This document shows, piece by piece, positions 1 to 14,100 of a DNA stretch of 64,000 nt (positions are counted from its first letter, which is position 1; each line of letters starts with the position of its first letter). A program made the translations under genes and the position numbers. The notes beneath the pieces are model-generated. The model was not told where the DNA came from and did no database searches. It saw only the letters and a list, made by a program, of their open reading frames with translations. This stretch comes from Acanthaster planci. Lineage: Eukaryota; Echinodermata; Asteroidea; Valvatida; Acanthasteridae. Where the stretch lies: the NCBI RefSeq assembly GCF_001949145.1, contig NW_019091365.1, positions 1,694,159-1,758,158 of the forward strand, read 5' to 3'.

Positions 1-832
1 AAATTTGCTTCCAGTATCCATCCTGCCCAAATACCGTTACACTTACGCAACACGTCGAAAAACATCGATGGGGATTTTTTTTTAGTAGATTTCGGCAAAT
101 TACCTTACAGAACTTGATTCGTTTTGACTGTGTATGTATTTTCCGTGTTCATGAATGAATTTATTTTGAGGTTTTAGGCCTTACCCGCAAGAACTCTTGT
201 GGCGAGCTTGTTTCCATAAAATGACCTGCCGCAACCTGAGGTTCATCGCTGGCCGGGCCCGCCCACGCGATATACTGCACACAAACATGTACGGTCACTG
301 TTGGCCGTTGGTCTGCTTTGTAAAAATTGATGGAGGCATGTTTTTGTCACCTTTATTGAGTTTTGCAATCGGTAGTCAAATAGAGGAATTAATGACATTT
401 GTAGAAGAAATGTAGAATAGTTTTTTCTTAAGTGTTTCGACCTGACCAGTAACACGTAATCTTTCAACTTCAAGGAGTACCACCGTTGAAGAACTCCGCC
501 CTACTTTGTGCCTAGTTTTCGAAGAAACCTTTGCAACGCCGCACTACGATCTCGTTTTCACTAAGACAAACCTAGGCCTCATGAAGATGATCTAGGAACG
601 ATATTGCTGGAAATACAGTTCACTTTTTTTCAACGTGCAGCAGGCGACTTGTTCAATTGAAGACAAAATTCGTACATAAAGGTATCTCAGCTGGTTTCTG
701 GCAAGGTGATAGGACGGCCCTAAACAAACCCATAAGTTTGAAATCATTAAGTGCACCAATACCAAGTAACTAACTGGCTTGTAAATTGTAAATAATTTCT
801 TTAATCTATTTACTCATTCAGCCAGACAGAAT
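1..832. other. Non-coding flank downstream of histone H4
   Basis: I see no convincing gene here. The open frames are short and have no family resemblance. No second histone gene (H2A, H2B, H3 or H1) is visible, so if the H4 gene belongs to a cluster, the next member is outside the window. Confidence 0.5.
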
Positions 833-870
833 TCTCTCTTTTGTATATTTGTGTGGCTCTGAAAAGAGCC
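833..870 (-). terminator. Histone mRNA 3' stem-loop and downstream purine-rich element
   Basis: On the minus strand, positions 870 to 855 read GGCTCTTTTCAGAGCC. This is the 6-bp stem and 4-nt loop of animal replication-dependent histone mRNAs, 28 nt after the H4 stop codon. About 12 nt further on, positions 842-833 read AAAAGAGAGA, a purine-rich stretch suited to the histone downstream element that pairs with U7 snRNA. By family knowledge, SLBP and U7 snRNP cleave the transcript between the two, giving a non-polyadenylated, S-phase-regulated mRNA. Confidence 0.95.
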
Positions 871-898
871 GGTTGGTTTTGAGATGGGTCGTGTCCGC

Positions 899-3103
<2,205 letters not shown>

Positions 3104-3109
3104 TTTATT
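3104..3109 (-). terminator. Candidate PITPNC1 poly(A) signal
   Basis: AATAAA on the minus strand, about 2.1 kb downstream of the PITPNC1 stop codon. If used, the 3' UTR would cover 5197 to about 3085. This is a consensus match only; closer variant signals may be the real ones. Confidence 0.3.
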
Positions 3110-3714
3110 TTCAAACACATCCAAATTTTCAAACTATACAGAAGAATTCAGAAGAAGAATATTCAGAAGAATTTAAGAAAACTTCTATATTACAATGGGG
3201 AAGATAAAAACATTTATGTTTAATTTTATATATATAGTCTGAAATAAACTTTTACAAAATTTCACCAACAGTTCTTCTTTACGGCATAAGTATACATGCA
3301 ATACAGGGGAAAAACAACAAAGGAAACCACTGGAAGATGCAAACAAATCTAAATACAATGTGTGTTAAAATCACCAACTTTAAACGCAGAATGGGCTCAT
3401 CTAAATTTCCGATGATACTACAACTAAGTCCTGCATGCATACTCTATCCAATCACAACAGATCTCTATATGTGTACCGCTGATCCCACACTTTGTCTCCT
3501 ATGGTGGACAGTGGCCCCTCACTGGCTGCATTGCACACATGCAAACAAAGTGCAACAAAGTCAGTACACTGACTCGGTGTTTGGTTCCTACACAAGAACT
3601 GAATGACTGCAGCATCTGTGAGCAACTTGGGTTTTGCACGAAAAGAATTCTATTGAACACTGTGAAGCAGGTCCTCCCTTCTTCCAGACTTCAGAACTGC
3701 ATCTCATTATACTA

Positions 3715-3906
3715 TCCGCCCCAAGCGGGACCAAAAGAGGGCGCTGTTTTTATAACAACAGAGGTTCCTTTGGTGGGAATTGTATTTCCTGGCTCACTGA
3801 CGACTATGAAAAGCATGTGCTGCGGTCCCATCGCTACCCACAAAATGAAAAGTCTCCACCAACATGGCTCTTTTCAACCCATGGAGGTACTTCTGCTCAC
3901 GGTGGA
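3715..3906 (+). repeat. Dispersed repeat, copy 1 (paired with 44887-45084)
   Basis: This segment aligns almost without gaps, at roughly 70% identity by eye, with the reverse complement of 44887-45084. Shared blocks include GGACCAA-AGAGGG, CAACATGGCTC and TTTCTGCTCA-like tracts. Both copies keep an open frame beginning PQAGP(K/R)EGA, but it does not continue as a recognisable protein. The family is unknown to me; it is most likely an old mobile element. Confidence 0.6.
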
Positions 3907-5197
3907 TAACACAGAAGGAGTGATGGCTACTCTTTGCGCTGTGCTTGGGCCAAGTAAAAAAACTACTTTTCCCTACTAACTTCCTTGTACTTTGCCTGCC
4001 TGTGTTTCCTGTTTACTGTTTGAAACATTTTGACTTTGTGTTTTAAACCACATGTTTGGCTGTAAATGCACGATTAAAACCCGTTTAACGGGTGAAAGTT
4101 AAGCTCTTACAATTCAGGCACAAAAGTAAAAAAGAAAAGGCTGCCTTTTTCAATTTAAAAAACCAGACGAGAACCTTTTTTAAAAAAAAAATTGCCTTCT
4201 AGAGAAAAATGCTACAGACTTGACGGGGTTGCCGTATGTTAAGTACAGGAGGCATCTACTGAGCACCCGGAGGTGGGTAACCACGTAAGGTCTTGATCTG
4301 GATACAGCAAGTCATAATTGAACCTGTTACTCCACAGTTCTTGGCTAACTTGCCCGGAGTGATAACTACCCAACATTGCAAGCATGTCTTCGCCCAAAAG
4401 GCATTTTCACAATCTCAGAGTCTCCAATCCACAGTACAGACAGAAAAAAAAAACAAACAAACAGTTCCCTCTCTCGAGAAGACACTATTTGTGGGGGGGT
4501 TCTGCAATGGTTGAGGTTGTCAACCAAGCACAGGTTCCAATGGAGTAAAAGCTTCACACTGAACTGGATATGCCAAGCCAAGAGAATTTGAAGTTCTGTA
4601 TAATACCCAAGGAGGTTCAACAAGCAGACCCCCAAGTTTCATTGCTTGTAGTAGTTTGGCAGTGTTTCAGCTGTTCAGGATCTCTCGCTAGGGCCAGATA
4701 TGGCAGATAGGGCCTGATAGTATTTTTTCCCTGTTCTCAACTGAACTGTTGTACGATTTACATTCCTTAAAAAAAAAAAATTCCACAAAGATCAAAGTCA
4801 AGACTGTAGGGGTGGCACAATCAAACCCTTAATGAATGCCAAGATGCTGGGGAGGTTTGCATGGGTGTGGCCTGGATCTTTCTTTTCTGGGGTGTCGGCG
4901 AACTTTTTTCAAAGGGTCGGTAAATTTCCTGGGAGGGTGGGGTGCAGAGCACTCATCAGTGGCAATCTGATTAAGCGATCAATTCTGAGGTATTGTCAAG
5001 CATATTGATGAATTTCATCCTGATTTGTACCATTCTGCCCCATTTTTTTACTTTGTCTTTTCCTCCTTTGTTTCAGCTTGGGGGGGCGAGGGAGGGCCCT
5101 GCTAGTTGCTACCCCCCCCATGAAACCCATGGAGGTTGGTATTTAGGCTCTTCCTGTCCAATTGCAGGTCGAGGGGTTTCGTGAAGGAATGGCCCCC

Positions 5198-8100
5198 CTA
5201 CTTGGGACTGGACGGTAAGTCCTCATCCAGGACTAGCTCCTCCGATGCAAGTGTGAACTCGTCCTCCTCCTCGGCCGACTCCCGACTGGTCTCCCGCTTC
5301 AGCCCGGCATGCACTTTGCAGTTGGTGGCCTCCTGCTGTCTCTTCTCATAGTTCCTCACGTCGTCTTCGCTCATGTCTGGGATTCCGCACAACATTTGGG
5401 AGAGGGGGAAAAAAAATTTCACTGGGGTTACTTTTCTAGTGTCGCTTTCTGTCTGATGTAAAAACTGAAATGTGGCCAAGGATTTTCTCTGAGCTGTCCA
5501 TGCCCTGTTTGCTTCTGACTTGACTTGTTTGGCAGACTCGACTACAATTCTGGATCACGAAGACAAAATGCACCTGTTGGTTGAATGCTCAAACCACATT
5601 TTCACAGCTTTTACTGAAAACTGTTCATTTCATAAGATAGCATTTATAAGGAATGGAAGAGGGGTGGATTTTGTATTACTGATTTTGTTCAGTCAGAAAC
5701 TCGTTTGCAATTTTCATTATCAAACTTACACCCTGTATGTACTCACTGATGTCAACTTTTTGTAAACACAACCTGGCCTGTACTTACCATACCATTCATC
5801 GATCCATGCGAACGCCTGCCTGTGACCGAGCAAAAGTATGTCTTGTATTGCCTGCAATTGAAGATGCGGCGTGTAGTTAAACCAATACATTATCATTCCA
5901 TTGACAATCACATTACGAGATACAAGCATTTGAGTCTGAGGCACATGACTGAAGATCAATGAACTCAAAAACTCAATCACAAAGGGCACGGTGGTTGTTG
6001 AATCTTTGGCAGCCATCTTTGCATGGAACCTAAAGGTCTATGGCGTCTTGCTGGAGCCCAGTGAGTAACAAAAACTGGCAGACTGCCCACATGAGTATTG
6101 ACCTTGTTCTAGAGGTTGTGGGAGGAAATGCTACCCCTGTTAATTATTTTGTTGTGACTGATCTAGGCCCTCGTCTGTTGATTGAGATGAGAAAAGAAAG
6201 ACTGAAACTGACTTACTTTATGTACAACGTTTTCTACCCTTGACTGCAAGCCCCAGACATCAAACTTGACTCGTACCACTTTGTATGAACACATAATAGT
6301 CTGACATTGTTCCTGTATTCAAGTAAAGAACAACATTGTAATATCTGCTACAAATGACAGAGCCGCTATGTAGTTTGTCTGTATTTCAAACACTGCAAAT
6401 ACTTTGAAAAAACTGTTTCTCCAACAACTTTTGTTATTTCTACTGATTCAGGAAGAGACAAATTTCTGTTATTACCAAGAAAAGTTGAAGTACCCCTTGT
6501 TCATCCCTCCTTAGTTGGGACTGTTGTTTGCATTTGCAAATATATATCCAAAACCGTAAAGTGCTCTAGTTTATTTCCTGAAGGACTTGTCACCAAAACA
6601 TATTTTATGACTTCAGTATTATTCTACATTCAGTCTCCTCAAAACGTCCACAAAACATGAACAGCGCCCTCAAGCAGTTGTGAATAGGCAGGTGCAAACC
6701 ATGTGTTAAACTACTCACTCGCCAGCCCGGCTGCAAGGGTCCCCTTCCTGTTTTTCTGGATTGGAATTTGGTCAGATCCTTTTGAATATACAAGGAAGAG
6801 AGAGATTGGAATGCGGTCAAATCCATGAATCAGGGAAAAAAATTGCAGTGTGTGTATATACAAGCACAACTTCCAAGAAGAGATTAACAAGTACAATGGA
6901 AAATGATCTGGTTTTTGTGCTGAATGAATCTGATGTCATGCACACAATTTGAAAGTGGGATGGGATGGCATTGGACGACCGACAGTTGGGTAACACCTGA
7001 AAGGAAGTGATGCATGTCACTCTTTCCTTGAATGACCCAGGACAAAAGCGGAAAAAACAGCTTTTTTCGTCTTTTTCTCATCCCTGTAGTCATGGACTTG
7101 CACAAAGTGCCTCAACTGCCACACGCACACACACAGCTTCTGAAATTTGCATCCTTGAGGAGACATGGCTTTGTTCTCCAGTACTAATATGGTCGCATGT
7201 GAAATGATAATTTCAAAGCGCTCCCATTTCAACATGAATCACTCTCCTAGGCTGAGGTTTTGACCGAATGTCCCTTATATGAAACACTTCAATTTGGGAC
7301 AGATTCTTACACATTAAAAATTCTCTTTTTTGAGGGATTTCCAAAATATCAGTTACGCAAAATCCTTATGGAGACCTATACACACTTAGAAATTCCTTGT
7401 GGAGACCTATTCAACCCATTCTCCTGGGTTGCCACAAGGCATCACATTCCAAAAACACACACCCTACAGGCCACAGCAGTAATTCTTGTTCATGTAAACG
7501 AGAAGCTTTTATTACTGGCAACGAATATTGGTAATAACAAGGACTACTCAGGCTTGACCTGGAAGGCAACGAGCCATCTGCCAATGATGTTCAAATACTT
7601 AACCACCTGCATGTCACAGCAGCAAAGTGTACCAAATTACCCGCCTGTTGAAAACGGGACATGTATGTGTAATCGACAAACTATGCCGCCAGCAGCAAAC
7701 CATTAAGTTTGAGGCCTATTTGCGACCCACCATTCCAAGACCAGGCTGACGTAGGTCGTGATGATGTTTGACCATTCCTCCCCACTTTTTTTTTCACTTC
7801 AGAGTGATTCTGAGTCCTTATTCGGTCTGCAGAAAACTCTGGTTATTATGACATGTTCGGATATTGACAGTTGTGAAACTTTCGTGGACATGAACAGTGG
7901 AAGTTCCACTACTGCAGGAATACGAGGTTACACCTACTTCAGTCTGGCTTTGGAACGGTGAGCCATCTTTGCCAAATTCTTAATAGCCATATACTGTGTT
8001 GGGCAAGTGATCTGGGTGTCTGCATGTACACACAGGTGCAAAGGTGGGGGGAGGGGCTTTCCTCCAAACCAAATACAGAAATACACAATTGAAATTGACA

Positions 8101-11100
8101 AGTTACTTCACAATGGATAATTCCTTCCTCTCCCCACTCCCCCAACATCAACAAGAACCTTTCGGGATCATTTCCTGGTTTACCTCCTCTTCCCTGTAAT
8201 GTTTCTCTGGTATGTCATCGTAGGCGATGTCTAAGTGTAAGACTTGCCGCTCCTTCAGCTCTTCATCGGAAAGACGTAGGCACTGCAGGAGTCGCAGGGA
8301 AAATTAAAAAAAAGAACCAAAAAAAAAAAATTTCCATTAGGAAGTGCTCCAGACTCACTTTCTGCTTTGAAGGAATTGAGGGGAAGGCACAACATGAAAA
8401 AAATTCTATCCTCAAGGTCACCATTCCAGGAAGTGGATGCGACAACGAACAATAGCAGTGCCAAAACCTCTCTACATTCTCTGTTTCTGACTTCAAATTT
8501 ACTGGCCTGTCATCATGATTTGTTTGGACAAGAATGATTTCCTGTAACCCACTCTACATGTTACAAAGAACCAGCTGAGAATTAAAGGGACATAGGTGTA
8601 ACTATTTGAATCATTTGCACTCAACTGGCCTCAACTGTGCAGTCTGTTTAATACGCCTTTGTCAACCACAATTGAGGGCACTATACAAACTCCATGGACT
8701 ACTGTGGCCTTCCCTAGCTAGTGGTTAAACAGCAAACATTATGCACAAGTTGAGGGTGCTTCCGCAATATTTTCCACAATAATGATGCAGCCGTTACACA
8801 AAGTTGGCCTCTGCAAAGCGAGGGAGGGGGTAAATTTGTTACATACATCTTCAGGAGATCAGACACGAAAAGAGAGATAACCTGAAAAAGGATGGCTAAA
8901 TTGTGGAAAACTGAGGAAACTCAGTATCTCCAGTGAGAAATGTGAATATAATTGCCTGAGTATTTCATTACCGCTGGGAGAGACAACCACAGGTGTGTGA
9001 TGTTTTCGCTTGCATTTCCTGGTAGTTAACAAAGTACGGCTCTGGCATAAATGCAGAGTGTAGCGCATGTACCGACGGAGTGGGCAACAAATGAAATCAA
9101 AGCGTCACACAAGGAAATGGATTCCGAAAAAAAATACATGTGCATGTATTTCCTTTGTACTTTCTAGGGCTTATTTCCTTGGAGAGATTGACGCTGATTA
9201 ATGAAACATTCTGAGATTGAGCATTACACAGGAGACTTCAATTGCACTGTCATGACATTCAAGTGCAGATAGTATGCGGCAAATCTAGTGGAACATAACA
9301 GTAGCCATCCCTATTAAATTTTTCACTAGATCTAGCACAGGGAGCAGTGAATTTGTCTTCACTATTCTTGTCAGTTGCCAATGGCGACCATAACCCCCAA
9401 ACCAGCACCATTTTGTGTGCCTAAACAATGAAAGATAAATTTTGAGAAACTCTTTGATTTCCCAAAGCATGGAAAGTTAGCCTCATCCCTATGAAAGACC
9501 ATAAAAGATTGAAACAAAAAACACCCTGTTTAGGATCCACATGGATTCAATGAATGCCTGGCGTATGTGTTCATTCTATGGGTGTCAATTAACTTTCAGA
9601 AGTTGGTAACAAAGTTAAACCTTTTAGAAGGCCCACAAAGAAGCTACTGTAGATGTACAAATGCACAGAAAATCCCAATTCCCCAAATTGTAATACTTAC
9701 ATTTTCAGAGGTTCCTGAATTATTTTCATATCTTGTTTCTATAAAGATGCTAAACTTCGGTACAAAGGAACACTGCAAAATAAAATGAAAGTTTTAACTG
9801 CATGATTTTTCATTCAGGTTAATGATTCAAAGTTTGATAAACAATGGCAGACAGGAATTGAATAATCCCATGACCAGGAGTAAATGTCTTGAGGAAAATT
9901 TTTAAATCTGCGTACATTTCTAATGTTTTCTGCGATTCAAAAAACTGCAATCCTATCTTTACTTTCAAAGCTCAGATAAGGTCTAATAACTGCATTACCG
10001 CATGCATGTGCATAAAGTGACATTTTCAATACACTATTCCAAATTCACGGCAACCATTAACATTTGCAGCTGTCTTGAGAATCAGCACAAAGGAAGGGAT
10101 TTACACGTATTCTCATCATCAGCCTAGTTTGAGTTAGCTTCCTACGGCTATCCTATCTGTTTGTGCATCACATTCACAGAAGTCATCTGGGTCTGGTGTC
10201 AGACTTATTGGATCAATGAACAAAGTCACTGTTGAAATGATGCAAGGCCAAAGGGCTTAGATCTCCCCACAGTCTGGTGCTAAATACAACTCTATGGCTT
10301 CAGTATAGAGAGGATCAAAAATTGTTTCACCATTTTCCCAAATGTACAAATTATGTGGGAGGAGGGGTATTGAGGGACTTGTAAACTTTCACATGTGCTG
10401 AAGAAGACGATAGTATGCAACGTAAAAACAATTTTTGTCCCTTTCAGTTTGTATGCGTAAGGCCAAGGGAAAAGAAGAAAAACGAGTACATTCTATATGC
10501 TCATGATCATGAAAGTCCAGAAAAAACAGATGCCTGTTAGTCTTTTCTATATGCCTGGTCTCACAGCCTAGACTTGTTTCAAGTCTGAAATTCTGATGTG
10601 GCTATTGTTATGCAGCCCTACCCTGACCAGAAAACCAATTGGTTCAATGGTTGTGCATTCACATTCCCAGCAGAAAGACCCAGCTCATCTACGAAACTTG
10701 AGGCTTGGACCAAGTCTAACTTGACACCGAATCTCTCTGGAACTGGACGTGCTCCATGATGGATGCTTTCTCTCCCAGGAGCAAAGGATAGGCCCCAGGT
10801 GTTATTGGGAAGAGGAAATTCTATCTGCGCCAATGGAATGAGATTTCTGTGTGACTAGCTGTTTGAATTCAAGAGACTGTATCGCTGCTGGTGCAGGTTC
10901 ACGGTGTGGGTCTTGCTACTGAGGTTACTCTTTAAGCTAAATTAATGTTTGGGTTGATATAAAGAAAGCCGTGCACAGCATGCTATTGTGGCGCCTCTGT
11001 AGAATTCACTGTAATTTTTTCATCGTTTTGTGGAAAATAGATGTAACGAAAATAGTAACAAGAAGACCAACTGCAGCTTCAACATTTTCAGACAATACAT

Positions 11101-14100
11101 TTGTTACCAGTGAGAAATTGCATGTAACACACAATAACTGATTGGACCCAAAATACATGATTGACTTTGAAGTTCTTCCATCTTTTAAACCCAGGTGTTT
11201 GACTGCTACATCTTTCACTTCCCCCTCCTCATTTCTTTCAAAAAGACACTTAAAGCTACACTTGGACATTTTCCAGACAATACGTTCTCTTGTTGTCTAT
11301 TACACTTACTGTGTATTCTGTGGTACGATATTTGAATCCCACCGGAAGATTCGTCGAGGCGACATGTCGAGATGAAGTCATCCGTCCGAATCATCCGCGG
11401 CAGACACAGTGCACCAAGGGTGAAGAAAGTCGAGAGAAAACATAACAAAACAATCAGCACAAGGTGTTGAGTAATTGCCTCTAGCCGTCAAGACCAAATG
11501 AAAGAAATTTTGTGCGAGGTACAAGCTGGCACAAGTGAATTAAAACATACATTTTGGTCTTCGGAGAGTTATACTGTACTTGTACACATGTACATGTAGG
11601 TTCATAGAATTTTGGGGGGCCTGCAAGTGAGCATTGATTCCAAGAGTGGAAAGGAAATCTGCGATGACAGTCAAACAAATGAGATTTGGGGGGGCATTTA
11701 ATAAGGGAAGGCAGTTTGAAAAACCTGGCATTAATGAGAAAGATAGAACTTTAGAAGGGAAGAGGAACAGCGGTAGGAGAAGGGTGCTTTGGATGGCTAG
11801 TTTGAAGGAGTGGTTAGTGAAAATGGGGTGTATCTTGAGAAGGTGGAGCAGTTGGAGAAAGCCAAAAGGGAGAGGATTATGACATGATCACCTAGGTGTG
11901 CGTCTGTGGATATGGTACTTGGAGAGAGAGGTATTTCAACCCACGAACATCTGAGAAAGGCTAAACCTTGAAGTTTTATTACATTGGCCATACTGGTTTC
12001 CTGTTCCTGAACTGTACCTCTCATCATGGAGGTAGAATGTGATTAGTATGTGATTCTACCTCCATGCTCTCATGAACTGTATTTTTTTTCAGTGTTCTGA
12101 GTAGGAAGCTTTCATGGAATGAGTATAATCACGACCTTGTGTATCAAGGCATGCAGTTGGTCCTTTGCTCTCATAAATGTGGGTCACAGCACTAGCCTCT
12201 AACCATTTTTAATGCCCAAACCCATCAGGAGTCCACAAGCCAGTTAATTACAGCAGAGAATGATGGCCTGCTGATCTCATTATAGCAGCTACCATTGGCC
12301 ATCAATCAAGTGTCAATTCATCAGGCAAATAGAGGAAATGAAGAAGGCATGTTGAAGTGATTAGAAAAAAAACCTGTAATCAAGGATATCTGCCAGGTGG
12401 AGGGCAAGAGTCTCTCAGCTCTTGAAGTTGAGGGAATCTTGATGCGTACTTTGCATTTCAATTAAAAAAAAATTTATGCATTTTCAGCCTAATTTCATGG
12501 ATAGAAAGCTCTGCGATCCATAGATTTTGCCTGTATAACAATAAAAACCACAAAATATGGAGGGCCTGACGTTTCGATCCTAGCAGAATCTTTCTCAAAG
12601 GCAAAATGACAAGTGGACAGGACAAACAAGCAAACAGGAAATCAACCAAGCATGGACGAATGCAGCAGGACAAAAGGAAAAGCCGAGAAAGCTGCAGGCT
12701 GGATAAAGGGGCCAGGGGTAAAGGGGACTGCATGAAAGGTAAGGTTGAGCAACAAAGGGATGTAAGGAAGGAAGACATCAAAGAAAAAAAATACAATGAA
12801 ACGAACTGGACCCCAAGTGGGGGGGGGTATGATCTGCAAACAAAAGAGAGGAAAAGAAAAGAGTGTTAATTCATTGTTTTGCTCTTGAATGTTCAGGCCA
12901 TGGCATTGTACGGTGCAGAGACATTTATAAAAACCACGTCGTACCAAAAGCAACAGAAAATTCAGTTCTAAATGCAGTAGTTGTACGGACATGCTCATTA
13001 CCCACTGGAACTAATTAGGCAGTGAATCTATGACCAGATTTTGATTCGATTTGCATTGTTTTACTTAGTACATGTACGTCCCTTATATGTATGTGTACAT
13101 TAGGGTTGAGTTCAAACAACACTTCCCTTGGTGATTCAGCAGGGAGGTTTTGGTGACACTGTAAATGATCCCCCACACATTTACACAGCAGATTTCATCA
13201 CCTCCCCTCATTCACGAAGGCCTTACTTTGGACATTACACTTTACAGTGTCTGAAACTGCTGTTCTCAGACTGACCTTAAGTAGATCATGTGCTAATTTA
13301 TGTAAAATATGGTTGAAGGTCTGAAAAATAAACTTACATTCAAACAATAATTCTACAAGAGCAGGGCTGTAAATACAAATACATGTAGCAAATTTCCATT
13401 CAAATGAGATTAAACAAAGAATTTTGATCTTGACGTATTTCCTTCTTTAATTGGTATCTCTTGCAAAGTAAAGAAATTGCCATCAAGTTCATGAACAGAC
13501 ATATTTTGAGTCCCTCACACGAAGTTATTGTCTCTCTATAGAGCACAGAATTAATGGTGTGATATCACCGATTATTTATGTGCACAGACTCTGAGCTGCA
13601 AAATTTACATGTAAAGTAGACATGTTTTACACTTACTTTAAAGTTTTATTGAAAATAGTTAAAGGACTTAGCATTTACAATCTCTCTAGATTCTAGCAGA
13701 ATCTTAGCAAAGAGGCAAGAAATTAAATGCAGCTTTCTGAAAGCATTTAGGAAAAGATTCTGCTAGGATCGATCGAAACACAGGCCCTCAATTTTTTTTT
13801 TCAATTTATATCTTAGGTCAATTTCACCAGCACGCAATACACTGGGTTATTTTGTATTTTACACGGCTCAAAATTTTAAGAAAAATAACAAATTTGCAGG
13901 AGCACATGTACTAGTTCAGGCTGCCCATGTAAAGTAGGCATTTTTGATAAAGTAAATTGGCAATTGCTCAATTCAAAACACCACATGTGGTAAAGAACGG
14001 CACAACTGCTGTCACACAACCTGTTAATAATTTGCCCAACCATATTCTCACAGCCCTACCCTCCTCAAAACCATCAGGTCAGTGCACATAATCAACATGT

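Noticed and set aside
3715-3906. IPT/TIG-type domain suggested by GPKEGAVFI
   Set aside because: The resemblance covers only a few residues and does not extend through the fold in either copy.
5726-6016. 96-codon minus frame starting MAAKDSTTTV
   Set aside because: Only its part from 5851 to 5788 is PITPNC1 exon 9; the start lies in intron sequence.
10618-10833. 71-codon GC-richer minus frame
   Set aside because: No recognised protein, no paired exon, no second copy noticed in the window.
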